Source: Chlorops oryzae | Taxonomy: Eukaryota > Arthropoda > Insecta > Diptera > Chloropidae | Length of the DNA: 64,000 bases | Reading direction: 5' to 3' | Assembly: GCA_020466095.1 (NCBI GenBank) | Contig: CM035806.1 | Coordinates: 93,551,554 to 93,615,553 of the forward strand | In this document: piece after piece, positions 1 to 10,342 of the stretch | Numbering within the stretch: the first letter of the stretch is position 1 | Layout of the letters: every line of letters starts with the position of its first letter | Notes under the pieces: model-generated | Told to the model about the DNA's origin: nothing | The model's database searches: none | Seen by the model: only the letters and a program-made list of their open reading frames with translations | Made by a program: the position numbers and the translations under genes

Positions 1-189
1 TCGCAGCTAGATATAATGTCCTTTAATGGTTAAAATTTGACTATGACCACCATTCGCGAAAATTTTGTGCTCAATAATAATTTCGAGTTTGAGAAGCTAA
101 ATCGAGGAACAGATAAGGTATAACTAGATATCCAAGCTAGAACAATGAAAACTATAGGAATTTTTGTTAGGGTAATGTTTTATGGGGTT
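1..189 (+). repeat. Helentron-like repeat fragment
   Basis: This stretch repeats the inner part of the element at 3409-3897; both carry the phrase tagatatccaagctagaac and the sentence about 'accattcgcgaaa' that recurs in all copies of this family. It is cut by the window start, and the right boundary before the LINE sequence is approximate. It encodes nothing. The assignment rests on similarity to the copy whose 3' hairpin is intact. Confidence 0.5.
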
Positions 190-543
190 TTATGGGGTTT
201 ATGGCTTATGAAGCGTCTCGTAAAGCCTCTCTAAGCAACTGTCAACCTTGGCCTTCCTGTGGCGAACCCTGTTAACACCGACAAGGCTCTGACGACCGAG
301 CACATGGCGGGATAACCATGCAACATCAACTATAAATGAAAAGTTTATAGTTCTTACAAGCACCGAGGCAAGGCCGATTGCCAGAAGTGTCATAATAATA
401 TATTACAACTAAAGGTAGCAGCCCTACCATCGGGATAGGCAATATTGGACTAATCATTCATTGTTGCCGAACAACTCACTGATTCAGAAGAAATAATCGG
501 ACGGACTTTATGTTGACGACCCCAGGCAAACGTACACGGCTAA

Positions 544-1762
544 AGGTGCCGTCAGACGAAGCAAGGAAAGTGCTTGCAGCAAGCGTTTTACTTGCAGCAA
601 GCGAAACTTGCACCGTGTGACTAACCAAAAAGTGCTTGCATGCAAGCTCTTGCAGCAATTTATTTAGTTGCATGCAAGCGCTCGTTTGCACCGTGAGACT
701 AGGTCGCGCAAGCGTTTGCATTCAAGCAAATTAGCTGCTGCAAGCATTTGCAGCTTTCACGTGCTGTAGTGGAAAGTTTTTCGTTTGCATGCAAACAAAC
801 GTATATTTTCAAATATTTTGACTGAAAAGCAATGCGTTAATGTTGGAGTGTGTTGGTTTTTTCATAGAAAAATGTCTGTTTTCACTATTTTGGATTATGT
901 ATGTATTTAGCATCCAAATACAGTGCAAAGTTAGGGTTAAAATTAGACCATGGCTTCGATTCGCGAAATTCGCAAAATGTTGATTTTTATTTCTATCCTT
1001 CATATGCATATTTCGATAACTAATTTTATCTGTTGTTTATCATAGCACTCTTTGCAAAATTCTTCATTAATCACGATTACTCTCTTCTAGTGAAAATAAA
1101 ATTTTTTCGAAATTCGCGAATAGTGATCATGGTCAAATTTTAACCGTTAGAGGACATTTTGTCTAGCTGCGAATTTCGCGAATGGTGGTCATGGTAAAAT
1201 TTTAACCGTTAGAGGTGATTTTGTCTAGCAGCGAAATATGTTACTCAATTCAAAATAGTGAAAATAAAATTTTTTCGAAATTCGCGAATGGTGATCATGG
1301 TCAAATTTTAACCGTTAGAGGACATTTTGTCTAGCTGCGAAATACTCGATTGACCACATTCTGTTCACTTCTGTATTGAATTATTCGTAGAACCATCTCT
1401 ACGAGAATCAATTGCTGTGATTCCAACAATTCTTCTTCTTCTTCAAACAATATGTCGTTCATATTTTCCATCATTAAATAATTCAAATTCGAACTGAAAT
1501 GAAAATGTCAAAAAACTACGCACACAGAGTCGCAAGTCACTTTCAACAATCACTTGCAGCAAGCACTTGCAGCTCGCATCGTGTGATCACACGAAAAGTA
1601 GTTGCAGCAACTTTTCGTGCAAGCGGCTTGCATGCAATCAAAAATTCGCTTGCATCAACCACTTTCCTTGCATCGTGTGACTGCTATCTGCAAGCATTTT
1701 TGAAATCAAAAATTTTTCAACGTTTGCTGCAAGTACTTTCCTTGCTTCGTCTGACGGCACCT
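544..1762. mobile_element. Harbinger-like non-autonomous TIR element with TTGCA-type repeats
   Basis: The ends are inverted copies of AGGTGCCGTCAGACGAAGC, flanked by the 3-bp duplication TAA (541-543 and 1763-1765). Excision restores the LINE frame around it, which confirms the boundaries. Both subterminal zones are packed with short direct and inverted copies of CTTGCA/TGCAAG, for example at 570-620, 640-725 and 1550-1735. There is no transposase. A TTA/TAA duplication with this sort of end is what PIF/Harbinger elements leave, so the superfamily is an inference from the duplication. The centre holds antisense minisatellite units listed separately. Confidence 0.75.
1085..1342 (-). repeat. 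Minisatellite, about three units of roughly 85 bp
   Basis: Three imperfect units carry the phrases cgaaattcgcgaat, atggtcaaattttaaccg and cattttgtctagctgcg in the same order. The same units on the opposite strand form the interior of the Helentron-like element at 3409-3897 and the fragment at 1-189. They therefore mark one repeat family that has spread into at least three places in this window. Confidence 0.7.
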
Positions 1763-2030
1763 TAAGAATAGGACAATGGAACGTTAGAACCTTGTATCAA
1801 GCGGGCAAACTCTCTATGCTATCAGAAGAATGCAACAAGCTAAAAATCGATATTTTGGGAATCAGCGAAGCGAGATGGAACAGATGCGGAGCAATTACTA
1901 ATAACAATGGCAATATGCTGCTGTTTTCAGGAATGCCGAATGAGAATGATCCACATATTCGCGGAGTGGGTATATACCTAAGTAGTAAAGTTAAGAAATC
2001 GCTAATAACCTGGAAGCCACACACGGATAA

Positions 2031-2076
2031 GGATAATGTGTGCAATCGGCTTAGCCGATGTAAACTTCTTTGCTTG
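2031..2076 (+). mobile_element. Helentron-like 3' terminus
   Basis: The perfect hairpin ATCGGCTTAGCCGAT (2045-2059) is followed after a short spacer by CTTTGCTTG and then a T run. The same design, with the same or a compensated stem, is seen at 3865, 9101, 26866 and 54885. A 3' hairpin close to a CTTG end inside a T stretch is characteristic of the Helentron/DINE branch of Helitrons. Only the end is left here; it cuts off the RTE-like LINE. Confidence 0.6.
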
Positions 2077-2119
2077 TTTTTTTTCGTCATAGCAGGAGAT
2101 GCTATTTGGAAACGTTTAA

Positions 2120-2661
2120 GAGGCCGTTTCCACTATAGCCGCATCTTGCTTTCGCATCTTTAAGATGCGATTTTTTGAGATTGGTGTTTCCACTTGGCAT
2201 TTCGCATCTTGCATCTTTCAAATCAGCTGATTTTTGTTTACAATTGATATTTTTTACTAGTGATGCCACGAATATTCGGCCACTATTCGGACGAATATTT
2301 TAACTATTATATAGAAATAAGTTATTTAAGAAATCAGTAGTAACTACAAATTAAATTTTTCTCATAATAATGTACATATATGTATATCTCATAATAATGT
2401 TACATTTTTTTCTTGGTTTCCCGCCATTTGTGCTGCTGACAATTCCTGAAATGCTGGTCATTAACATATGTTTCACTAGACATGTGCAGTTAAAATCGAT
2501 AGATAATCGGAAAAAATCGCATTTTCTTCGCATCTTTTAAAGATGCACAGAAGATGCGGTTCAGGATACAACAACAATTGCATGTAAATTCACACCGCAT
2601 CTTTCCGCATCTTGCCAAAATGCTGAAAGATGCTAGATGCGGTTATAGTGGAAACAGCCTC
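2120..2661. mobile_element. Harbinger-like MITE, GCATCTT family, copy 1
   Basis: The inverted ends are GAGGCCGTTTCCACTATAG and CTATAACCGCATC read inward from the right (GAGGCTGTTTCCACTATAA). They are flanked by TAA at 2117-2119 and 2662-2664. GCATCTT and its complement AAGATGC occur many times beside both ends. There is no coding capacity. A second copy in the opposite orientation lies at 28875-29328, and a more diverged relative with the TTTCCACTA core at 31972-32304. Confidence 0.75.
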
Positions 2662-3147
2662 TAAGACTAAAAACGTGTTTATTTCTTTGAAATGGGGCGC
2701 AGAAAGCGTCTAAATTGCGCAGAAATTGCAGTTGCTTTGAGCTTTCATCAATAAAATGCGAAAGTCAGCGAAATCGCCACAAAATTAAAAAGGAGCCTTA
2801 AGGTTAGGCCCCATCTACACGATGCAAGTTTTCGCTTGGCAAGTTTTAGTACTTGTGTGCAAGAACTTGCGTGACCAATCCACACGATGCTAGTAAATTT
2901 TAGCTTGCAGCTTGCTTGAAAGTAATCTAAAGATGACTTGCACGCAAGTGCTTGGGCACATAGCCACACGGCGTTGCTAAAAGTTGCTTTTCAGAAGCAT
3001 TTTTTTTAGAACATGTAGCTTGCCAGCTTGAAGGTTTTTACATTCAAGTAGAAGTTCTTGCCGCAAGTTTGACAGTTGGTATAAAAAATCATATTTTAAC
3101 CTAAAATAGGAAAAATGAATAAATAAATAAAGAAAGTTCTAGCAGCG

Positions 3148-3354
3148 GTGCTCATTTTGGAAGAAATAGAAAATTATAGAAAAAAACCAAAACGAACAAT
3201 TTGGGCACGCAAATTCTTTTTTAGAGGAGACATAAATCCCTTTTATGAGAATTCAATGAATGACCTATCAAATGAAGGTGAACAATTCAAAGCGCTTCCA
3301 TTTCACTGGTTTACCCCCAGAGCTTCCAGAGCAATGAATGCAATTTGTCCTTTA
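3148..3354 (+). pseudogene. Possible Harbinger nuclease N-terminal remnant
   Basis: About 69 codons read LILEEIENYRKKPKRTIWAR followed by a stretch ending NDLSNEGEQF. Harbinger nucleases typically start with a basic run, then a Trp-x-Arg motif and a short Arg/Gly block, and this piece resembles that. The start codon is absent or unusual, and the frame stops at 3356 well before any catalytic residues. The host element's TTA duplication supports the reading, but a chance open frame is not excluded. Confidence 0.3.
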
Positions 3355-3408
3355 TAACCAGCTTTTACAAATTTGTTTTTTCGGCAATGGCTTCGTAAGC
3401 TGCCTCTT

Positions 3409-3897
3409 TTTATACCTTTTCCGAAGGAAAGGGTATATTAAGTTTGGCACGGAGTATGTAACATACCCTCTAACGGTTAAAATTTGACCATGACCACCAT
3501 TCGCGAAATTCGGAAAAATTTTATTTTCACTTTTTTGAATTGAGTATTTCGCAACTAGACAAAATGTCCTCTAAGGGTTAAAATTTGATCAAGACAACCA
3601 TTCGCGAAATTCGCAAAAATTTGATTTTCACTATTTTGAATTGAGTATTTCGCAGCTAGACAAAATGTCCTCTAACGGTTAAAACTTGACCATGCCCACC
3701 ATCCGCGAAAATTTTGTGCTTAATAATAATCTCGAGTTTGAGAAGCTTAATCGAAGTACAGATAAGATAAAAATAGATATCCAAGCTAGAACAACGAAAA
3801 CAGAAGGAATTTTTGTTATGGTAATGTTTTAACATATTTTAGGCTGAGGAAAAGGTATGTGTGCAGTCGGCTTAGCCGATGTAAACTTTTTTACTTT
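3409..3897 (+). mobile_element. Helentron-like non-autonomous element
   Basis: It begins with tatacc followed by an imperfect palindrome around gaaggaaagg and a second tata. The interior has about three units of the 'accattcgcgaaattcg' minisatellite. It ends with GTCGGCTTAGCCGAT and TTTTTTACTTT. No protein is encoded. A start with TATACCC and a 3' hairpin near CTT(T/G) are features of INE-1/DINE-1-type Helentrons in flies. It lies inside the Harbinger-like element 2807-4302, so it inserted later. Confidence 0.6.
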
Positions 3898-5368
3898 TTT
3901 TTGTAGTCCATGTGTGACTTTTGCCACAAGCACTCATTTTGCTGGTATTCTTCAGTAATTATTTCAATTTGCTCCTCTGACACAGCCATGTTGATAAAAA
4001 AAATGCGAAAAATTTAATTCAATAAATAGCTAGCTATGAAGAAAATAATAAATATTGAAACATAGCACTCGCTACTTTCTTGAACCTGACAGTTTGTAAG
4101 CGTGCAAGTAAAAAAAATGCTTCTAGCAAATTGGAAGATTGTATTTCTACACGATCCGAATTTTCTTTAGGCAAGTTCTTGCATGGAAGTCTTGAAAAAC
4201 CTGCCGCAAGTCCTTGCAAGCATTCTACACGATGCAATCTCCTTGCCAAGTACTTGCAGAAGTGACTTGCCAAGTGAAAACTTGCATCGTGTAGATGGGG
4301 CCTTATACATAATTTATTGAAGGATCCCGAAAATTATGGGAAAGCTCATAGCAGTGGCAGACCAATGGCACTTTCGGCTAGAGATGAAAAAGCTATTTTG
4401 CGAGCTGCGTCGAATTCGCTCCGTACAGCGAGAGAAATCGGACAGAGAGCCGGTTTTAAAACTAATCTACGCAATGTGCAAAGGCTTTTAAAGAATTCCA
4501 ATAAAATTCAGCGCCGAAAGCTGCAAAGAAAACCGCCGCTGACAGCGAAGCATCGCGAAGCCAGAAACAAGTTCGCTGAGAACCATTGTGGGCTGGAAAA
4601 AAAGATGCCGTTATGTTCTATTTAGTGACGAAAAAAAATTCAACCTTGATGGTCCTGATGGATGGTCCCATTATTACCACGATTCAAGGAAAGAAGAGGT
4701 CATTTTAAGTCGTCGTCAACATGGTGGAAGGGCGGTGATGATTTGGGCAGGAATTGGATACTAGGGAAAGACAACTTTTAAGTTTGTTCCGCAAAAAATG
4801 AGCAGCCAGAAATATATCGACCTGATTGGCGACGAAATAGTTAATCGTTCGAATCAAATCATTAAAATTCCACTAATATTTCAGCAAGACAACGCAGCTG
4901 TTCGCACATGTAGATTGGTGAAAGCATACTTAAATGACAGTAATATTGAAGTCCTGCCCTGGCCCGCACGTTCCCCTGATCTAAACATAATCGAAAACTG
5001 TTGGGGATACTTAGCAGGAGCGGTTTATGCGGAAAACAGACAGGATGAATCCGTCGAAGAGCTGAAATCAAGCATTTTACAGAAATGGGAACAGATTCCA
5101 CAAAAATACATTAAAAAACTATTCAAGCCACTACCAAATCGAATGATTGCAGTGTTAAAAATCAAGGTGGACAACCAACTATTAAACATAAAAGAAGTTA
5201 CACATTTAAAATTCTGAGTTCATTTTTTAATTAAAATTCTTTAAATGTGCTATCTTTTTGTCATACCACTAAAAGTGTATTTTTGTTTTGCATTGAATGC
5301 AAATAACTTTTTTTTTTCAAACTTTTGTTCATATTAAATATAATTTGTTAAAACTTATTAGTTTTTAT

Positions 5369-5844
5369 GGTTAGAGGAAGATTCCTGCCTAACTTCAAGG
5401 TTGATTTGGGTAGACCTAGATTACAAAAGGACCAATCAACTCCTTGCGCTGGACCGCGCCGACATAAGACGCACGGTCTCCATCATCACAGGACACTGCC
5501 TAATAGGCAGACACGCTGAACGCCTTGGTGTTCCCTACAATGACTTCTGTAGAAGTTGCCGATCGGAGGAGGAGGAGGAAACGGTGAGCCACCTTATGTG
5601 TCACTTCCCGGGCCTGGCCAGGAGAAGATCCAGGCTGCTCGGGTCCTTCTTCTTCTCCTCCCTTACTGAGCTATCATCTGTTCGAATAAAGGACATGGCT
5701 CGCTTCATTTACGAGTCAAATTGGCTCCACGAAATGGGTAATTAGGGAGGCATGCCTTCGCATGTGGTATCACAACGGGCCCATGTGCGGCCTAAGTGTG
5801 TCCCCTCAAAGGGGGCTGCCACTCTAACCTAACCTAACCTAACC
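5369..5844 (+). mobile_element. 5'-truncated LINE (I/LOA-like) with TAACC tail
   Basis: The insert is flanked by the 13-bp duplication tattagtttttat (5356-5368 and 5845-5857). It holds the C-terminal end of a LINE ORF2 from about 5401 to 5742, with blocks RRTVSIITGHCLIGRH, a CRSC/EEEEETVSHLMCHFPG cysteine-histidine motif and a final FIYESNW before the stop. This C-terminal Cys/His knuckle is typical of I- and LOA-type LINEs. The 3' untranslated part ends with four TAACC units. Its last 90 bases resemble the tail of the SINE at 21646-21896. It inserted in the 3' part of the dead Tc1-like element. Confidence 0.8.
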
Positions 5845-5935
5845 TATTAGTTTTTATAAGAATAACCTTTTTTTTATTAAAAAATATAAAAAATGCTGCA
5901 AAACTAGATTGTGCTATCTTTTTGTCGCGGACTGT

Positions 5936-6110
5936 ACGCGCATTCTTCAAACTCCTTCCTAGTCCTGCGTACACTTTCGAGCAAAGCCAGCATGCCGCAT
6001 CATACGCCCTAACACGCAATCGAGCATGTTGCATCTCGTGTGTGGTTACACACAACCACAACACAAACGTAATATACCCTCGACACAGAGTGTGTCGGGT
6101 ATAAAAATAG
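5936..6110 (+). mobile_element. INE-1/DINE-1-like Helentron end fragment
   Basis: The last 50 bases read cacacaaccacaacacaaac, then ataccctcgacacagagtg, then tgtcgggtataaaaa. The same order is found at the end of the long copy at 32330-32908 and, reversed, at 17578-17637. The two inverted pieces tataccctcgacaca and tgtgtcgggtata make a terminal hairpin. The left part, 5936-6060, has no assigned match. Confidence 0.5.
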
Positions 6111-6181
6111 TGAGCGCTTCCCGGGTGCGATTCGATCTCGCGCACTGTAGGACGCTAGACGCGACGCATTCTACACACTAA

Positions 6182-6716
6182 AGCTGAATTTCCAATAGCG
6201 CAGGAGGTGCGTAAATTGAATTCCTGTAAATGTTCAACACCTGAAAACATATAGAACGACGTCCAATCAACTTCCTGCACGCGCACGCACACGCAAAAGT
6301 TCGAAAAATTTAATATTTCCTGCGCGTGAGCAACATGACAGCTGAGTATAACAGTTGAAAAAGGAATACAACAGTGTTGTATAAACTATTGTGTACTTTT
6401 TTATGGTACTTGGTACTACGGACATATCCTTTTCTTCGTTAATCAATTAATATGCATTAAATTATGTTTTCTTTTAAGCATCGGTCTCTATATATATAAT
6501 TTCTATACCTTATTTGCTAAGTAGAAGGGAATATTACATTCCGTTCATAGAAAATAAGACGAGTACAAGAGTAGCTAAATATGTACTGAGTCAAGTTCAC
6601 ACTCAAAACCGCAGCAATGACATGCCCATGCACACCCATTATTGGAAATTGAATTTTTCCTGCACCTCCTGCAGCATGAAATTTCCTGTAGCTCCTGCGC
6701 TATTGGAATTCAGGCT
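6182..6716. mobile_element. Harbinger-like MITE with CTCCTGC repeats
   Basis: The inverted ends are AGCTGAATTTCCAATAGCGC and AGCCTGAATTCCAATAGCGC (read from the right), flanked by TAA at 6179-6181 and 6717-6719. Copies of GCAGGAGGTGC or its complement lie just inside both ends. It has no coding sequence. The architecture matches the other TTA/TAA elements in this window, although the terminal sequence differs. Confidence 0.7.
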
Positions 6717-6975
6717 TAAGCCATGATAGCTTTTGGGATCTGATTTATTTTGTGTTACTAAAGTAAATGTAAAGCAAAGAGTGAAGTGAAAAGTGAATGC
6801 AGCATCTGGCAACAATTTGCATCACCAAGTGCTTCATTTTCATAGGTTTTTTTGGTGTATTGCGTGCAGCTACTCAACAGCAAAAATGCCATAATTTTTT
6901 TTGTAGTTACGTACAAAGTGCACAATTGGTAGACAGAAATAATACGAAGTCATCAAGTTTTTCTCTGTTACTTAC
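6717..6975 (-). other. Start of apolpp intron 3
   Basis: The donor GTAAGT lies at 6975. No exon that continues the apolipophorin frame was found between 6975 and 1. Both strands were read for the expected domains and only mobile elements were seen. The remaining exons should therefore lie to the left of this window. Confidence 0.5.
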
Positions 6976-8102
6976 GGCTGTTACAGCAATAGTTTCTCTG
7001 TCGACAACTTGTACCAGATTAAGAGAAAACAGGGCCATAGCTTTTTCCACGTCATTAAATTTCGACTGATTCAACTGTTTAAGGATTGCTTTTGCTGACT
7101 GTGGTGTAGCCGTGCGGAAAAGTGCATCTAGGTATACTTTACGCGCTAGGATTTTATTGGGAAACGGAACTGAAGCTAACTCTAATAGCGAGTCCGTATC
7201 AGAGTTGCGCATTAAGCGTATGAGCTCACCAATTTTTTTGGCGCTGCCCTTTTGCACATAATCGTTGTTTGCGTTAACAATTTCATTGATGGCTGACTTC
7301 AATGCAACACGATTATCAGTGCCTGGAAGGCTCGGTTTTTTGAATATTACGCTCGCGGGCTGATTTCCTCCTTTTGTTGGGGCAGGACCGTTCGTAACAG
7401 TGTTCAGTTTCATATTGGTAACGACCTTAGCTCGTGCATCAGAGCTGCTTTTCGGTGTTCCAACCAAAAAGTAGTCCTCCACCAAGCTAATGTCCTGAAT
7501 AATACCATTTTGAATTTGAACTTCCTTTGCATAGTCAGCTTGCAGGAGCATTGAAGACTTAATATTGGAGTTTTCATCGAATACTCCGTTGATGATTCCG
7601 CTGACGATATGTTGACGATAAGCACAGTTATTTAAATTACGAACTTTTGTAATTACATCTAAATTTCCTGCTTTAGTAACGGTGGTATGCGTCGGACATT
7701 TTCCAAAAACATCAACTTCTACAATATTTTCTTTTTCAGTAGATGCGTGAAACATAGATATTATTGCGCGTTTTATATTTACTGAGTAAATATCATCAGC
7801 ATTATCCACACATATTTCAGGTTCAACGAAACCATTTACCAACTTGAAGTGCACTGGCTTTTCAATTGTTGCCAAAATTCGTTTATCAACATTTCCTTCC
7901 TTTAAAGCATTAATTTTCATTTCATTTAATTGCAGAATATAGTCACAGTTTCCCTCGACGTATATTTTGGCTGAACCAGACACTTTAAGACCAACATCAT
8001 CGTTCTCCTTCGTAGTGGTTGTAGCAACTTTAATTGTCAGAATGCTATCATAGTTGTATTCATAAGTTGTGCCGGGAGCATATTTTAAGAGTCCGTTTTC
8101 CG
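6976..8102 (-). CDS. apolpp: Apolipophorin, coding exon 3 (lipid-transfer domain)
   Basis: Apolipophorin is the structural protein of lipophorin, the main haemolymph lipid carrier of insects; it is secreted by the fat body and cleaved into apoLp-II and apoLp-I. Together with exons 2 and 1 this exon gives 413 codons ending in phase 0. The protein from residue 38 (SENGLLKYAPGTTYEY) is the start of the vitellogenin-N/large lipid transfer domain; visible blocks are YVEGNCDY, the cysteine pairs in VEPEICVD and VFGKCPTHT, NCAYRQHIVSG, and the beginning of the helical part (SLLELASVPFPNKILARKVY). The acceptor is TCAACAG at 8103 and the donor GTAAGT at 6975. The family is about 3300 residues, so roughly seven eighths are outside the window, past an intron longer than 6.9 kb. 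No frameshift is seen. Orthology is inferred from recalled family features, not a search. Confidence 0.85.
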
Positions 8103-8166
8103 CTGTTGAGGGATTTTTTTTTTTTATTAATTCGAAAAAAACTTCATTCCAAGAATCTTTACTTAC

Positions 8167-8199
8167 ATTTTGCTCCACATCCTTTTTTGCACGAGTTTT
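8167..8199 (-). CDS. apolpp: Apolipophorin, coding exon 2 (33 nt)
   Basis: This mini-exon is bounded by acceptor TTTTCTTTCAG (to 8200) and donor GTAAGT (from 8166). It joins exon 1 in phase 1 and exon 3 in phase 1 and reads ENSCKKGCGAK. Mature apolipophorins start with such a short cysteine-rich segment after the signal peptide. The 64-nt intron between exons 2 and 3 (8103-8166) is open in the exon 3 frame, so automatic gene finders may read through it and choose a false ATG at 8178. Confidence 0.8.
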
Positions 8200-8202
8200 C
8201 TG

Positions 8203-8830
8203 AAAGAAAATAAGTGAGAAAATGAATTTCTTAATAAGTTTTCACATCCATTGAACTTAACGTAGAGGAATTTTAAATTTTAGATCGGAGCTTACTTACT
8301 TACTTACGTTAATAAATTATTTCTGTTCTACCTAGGGCCGGTTAATGAGTTTCAGTTTAAACTTAAGTTTTTGTAAACTTAATCTTTAGCTTAAAATGAA
8401 AAGGTGCGTGAAGCTGCACCCCCTTTTCGAGAAATCAAAAAAAATTTTTTTTTCTCAAAATTATGTGCTATTTATGCACCGACTGAAAAATGTTTGTGCT
8501 CGTCCATGTCAGATTTTATGGACGAAAATAATTTGTATGAGGGTGTTGGGGGGAAGGGGGAGGGTTTAGCTTGACACCGCAAAAATTGGTATGTAACGAA
8601 TTTTTCGGAAAATCGTTTACAGGTGGAAATTATGTGCTCTCATTCTATGGATAAAATAAATTTTTATTTAAAAAATTGAAGGATTAAGTCGGCAAGTACA
8701 TTTAACCGAAAAAATCCGATTAAAAATAGTTTTTATCCCAATTGATCTTTTTAAAAATATATTTACATTTTGTATTCTTTGAAAAAAAAAATTTTTTTTA
8801 AAGATATTAGAAAATTGTTATTTTTCAACA
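8203..8830 (-). other. AT-rich part of apolpp intron 1
   Basis: It has a short CTTA microsatellite near 8291-8308 and many poly-A/T runs. I see no open frame with recognisable content, no terminal repeats and no RNA gene. Confidence 0.5.
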
Positions 8831-9135
8831 AGGTTTAAACCCATACGAAAGAGTCAATGTTAGCTAGCTAGAACACGCGGATCCGCTAACTTACCGATCG
8901 ATTTAACAGAGGGAAAATCCGTGCTATAACAGTGAATTAACATTGAAATGTTACAGGATCTGAGAGAAAAAATTCCAATTTCGTTTACCAAGGCGAGTAA
9001 AAAGTGTGGGAGAAAAATTTATGTGGCCGGCCCACTGCCACGCCCACAAATGGAGAGGCAAAAAATAGTCCGCCAATAATGTCGGGACGGTGGGTATTCA
9101 AAGTCGGGCTTGACCGACTTAAGCTTTCTTACTTG
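8831..9135 (+). mobile_element. Helentron-like fragment with intact 3' end
   Basis: The 3' end has the hairpin AAGTCGGGCTTGACCGACTT (9101-9120), then AAGCTTTCTTACTTG and a T run. Upstream is the phrase ccactgccacgcccac that is common in INE-1/DINE-1-like elements and recurs, diverged, at 32480 and reversed-sense near 54755. The left boundary is approximate. It lies in apolpp intron 1 on the opposite strand. Confidence 0.6.
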
Positions 9136-9223
9136 TTTTTCGCTATACTCGAGGACTACTCGCTAGAGCCTCAATTTACCCCAATCTTCTACAGGGTTAT
9201 GACAGCTTTTGGTACGTTGGCAA

Positions 9224-9290
9224 TATAGCGTAGTGGATGGGTGCTGGCCGCGGAAGTGAGAAGCACCCAGTTCGAAGCTCTTGGAGGTTT
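9224..9290 (+). repeat. tRNA-like (SINE-type) module
   Basis: TATAGCGTAGTGGATGGGTG resembles an internal A box and CAGTTCGAAGCTC a B box at tRNA spacing. The acceptor ends do not pair, so it is a tRNA-derived repeat and not a gene. It has the same kind of A box (TAGCGTA.TGG) as the modules at 11974, 18155 and 31236. Confidence 0.45.
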
Positions 9291-9594
9291 TTAATATATC
9301 TTTTTTCAACTTTAATTTTGTTTTATTATTTGTGGATATTTTTTTAAATTTAAAAGAATAGATAAAAATAGTCAAAAAGAATTATGTCAATATGTTAAGC
9401 CATTGCACCACAGCATGCTCTCAAACTTTGAAGTTATGGAAATTTTTGTGTTTGAGTACAAGACCTTCAATATAATATTTTGTGCTTTAGTTGCTCTGTG
9501 CTTGTCAGTTGTGATCCGATCATTAAGTTTAATATGTCAAAATAAAATATAAAGCTGGTACTACCAGGTAACATTTATTAATTTTAAGTTTGTT

Positions 9595-10010
9595 TATAAT
9601 ACGTGTCCGTTTTTCGCCGTAGCCGCAATGGGGGCGAGCCCTTAATCGAACCGATTTAACGAAACCCTTTGCTCTCTCGCGTTCAACAGTTCGATCTCCA
9701 GCGACGACGGCACAGCCTTTGATCGCTACCGCTAAGACGCGCCTCGCCGTTCCGCCAGAAAAGTAAAATCGCAGTAAATAAATGAAATTAAAATCGCAAA
9801 CAAAAAAATAGATTCTAAATCATAAATGTCAGTAAGAAAAAAAGAAATTTCGTGGGCTGACCTATCTAACAAAAAGAAAAATACTTTTTAGTGAAACAAC
9901 AAAAATCTAAGAAAAAAATCAACATTAAAAACTTAATCGCGTCGAGCAACCGCCGGAAAACAAAAATTAAAAAACCAACCGGAGTTGCGCACTTGATTAC
10001 TTGACATCTC
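9595..10010 (+). other. GC-rich segment of unknown origin in apolpp intron 1
   Basis: About 170 bases (9600-9770) are far more GC-rich than the surroundings, with phrases such as gccgtagccgcaatgggg and gacgcgcctcgccg. They are followed by an A-rich zone with a short frame from ATG 9827 (MSVRKKKEISWADL) that stops after 22 codons. It could be the 5' leader of a retroelement or of a nested gene; nothing decisive is visible. Confidence 0.3.
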
Positions 10011-10342
10011 AGTATAAGCGAAAGTAAAGTATTTACTTCGAAGTACTTTTCACGTTTTTTTGCACGTATTTCTTGTGGGCACTCTAATTACTGCATATAT
10101 CAGTATAGGCTCTAAGCTACAAAATTGTCTTGCTTGTTGAGAATAATCCTAAAAACGTCTAAATTATTTTGTGGGCAGTAAATTTCACCGCGATTGCTCA
10201 GTTTTTTTTTTTATATAAAACAAAAATCCAAAAAATAGTTAAAAGCAAAAACATAAGCCTAAGTACTTGAATTTTTTGGGTTTTTTTTTGTGTTTTACTA
10301 ATTTTAATAAACAATTCAGTATAGCAAACTCTTCGTATTAAA

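Larger units (their letters stand above)
190..2035 (+). pseudogene. RTE-like LINE, 5' region and endonuclease start, interrupted
   Basis: A non-LTR retrotransposon start is split by a TIR element at 544-1762. Removing that element and one copy of the TAA duplication joins the frame TPGKRTRLR to IGQWNVRTLYQAGKL. The reading frame continues with LGISEARW and GVGIYLSSKVKKS to about 2030. This is the beginning of an apurinic-type endonuclease domain; the opening IGQWNVRT and the LGISEARW block are typical of RTE-clade LINEs. About 350 bases before the insertion look like the 5' untranslated part. The copy is cut after roughly 90 endonuclease residues by a Helentron-like end, and no reverse transcriptase follows, so it is dead. 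The RTE clade is likely but not certain. Confidence 0.6.
2807..4302. mobile_element. PIF/Harbinger-like element inside the Tc1-like transposase
   Basis: The inverted ends are GGCCCCATCTACACGATGC and its exact complement at 4281-4302, flanked by TTA at 2804-2806 and 4303-4305. Removing the element and one TTA restores the transposase codons on both sides. Short copies of CTTGCA and TTGCAAG crowd the first 250 and last 230 bases. A possible remnant of its own nuclease gene lies at 3148-3354, and a Helentron-like element has inserted at about 3409-3897. A TTA duplication plus the nuclease remnant favour PIF/Harbinger. Confidence 0.8.
2692..5217 (+). pseudogene. Tc1-like transposase, split and inactivated
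   Basis: This is a DDE transposase of the Tc1 group. Codons from ATG 2692 read MGRRKRLNCAEIAVAL, then an in-frame stop, then NAKVSEIATKLKR. After removal of the Harbinger-like insertion (2807-4302) the frame continues with IHNLLKDPENYGKAHS and the second helix-turn-helix region up to about 4600. A one-base frameshift in an A run lies near 4600. The catalytic part follows in the other frame: FSDEKKFNLDGPDGW (first Asp), an in-frame TAG at about 4762, FQQDNAAVRT (second Asp) and SPDLNIIENCWG (final Glu). The right end of the element is near 5935, beyond a nested LINE at 5369-5844; its left end was not recognised. Two stops, one frameshift and two insertions make it a fossil. Confidence 0.85.

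Noticed and set aside
5823..5845. TAACC repeat as telomeric or satellite DNA
   Set aside because: It is the 3' tail of a truncated LINE that lies directly against the target duplication.
8103..8178. ATG at 8178 as the apolipophorin start
   Set aside because: It would skip the signal peptide. The codons between 8166 and 8103 are a 64-nt intron with GTAAGT and CAACAG ends.
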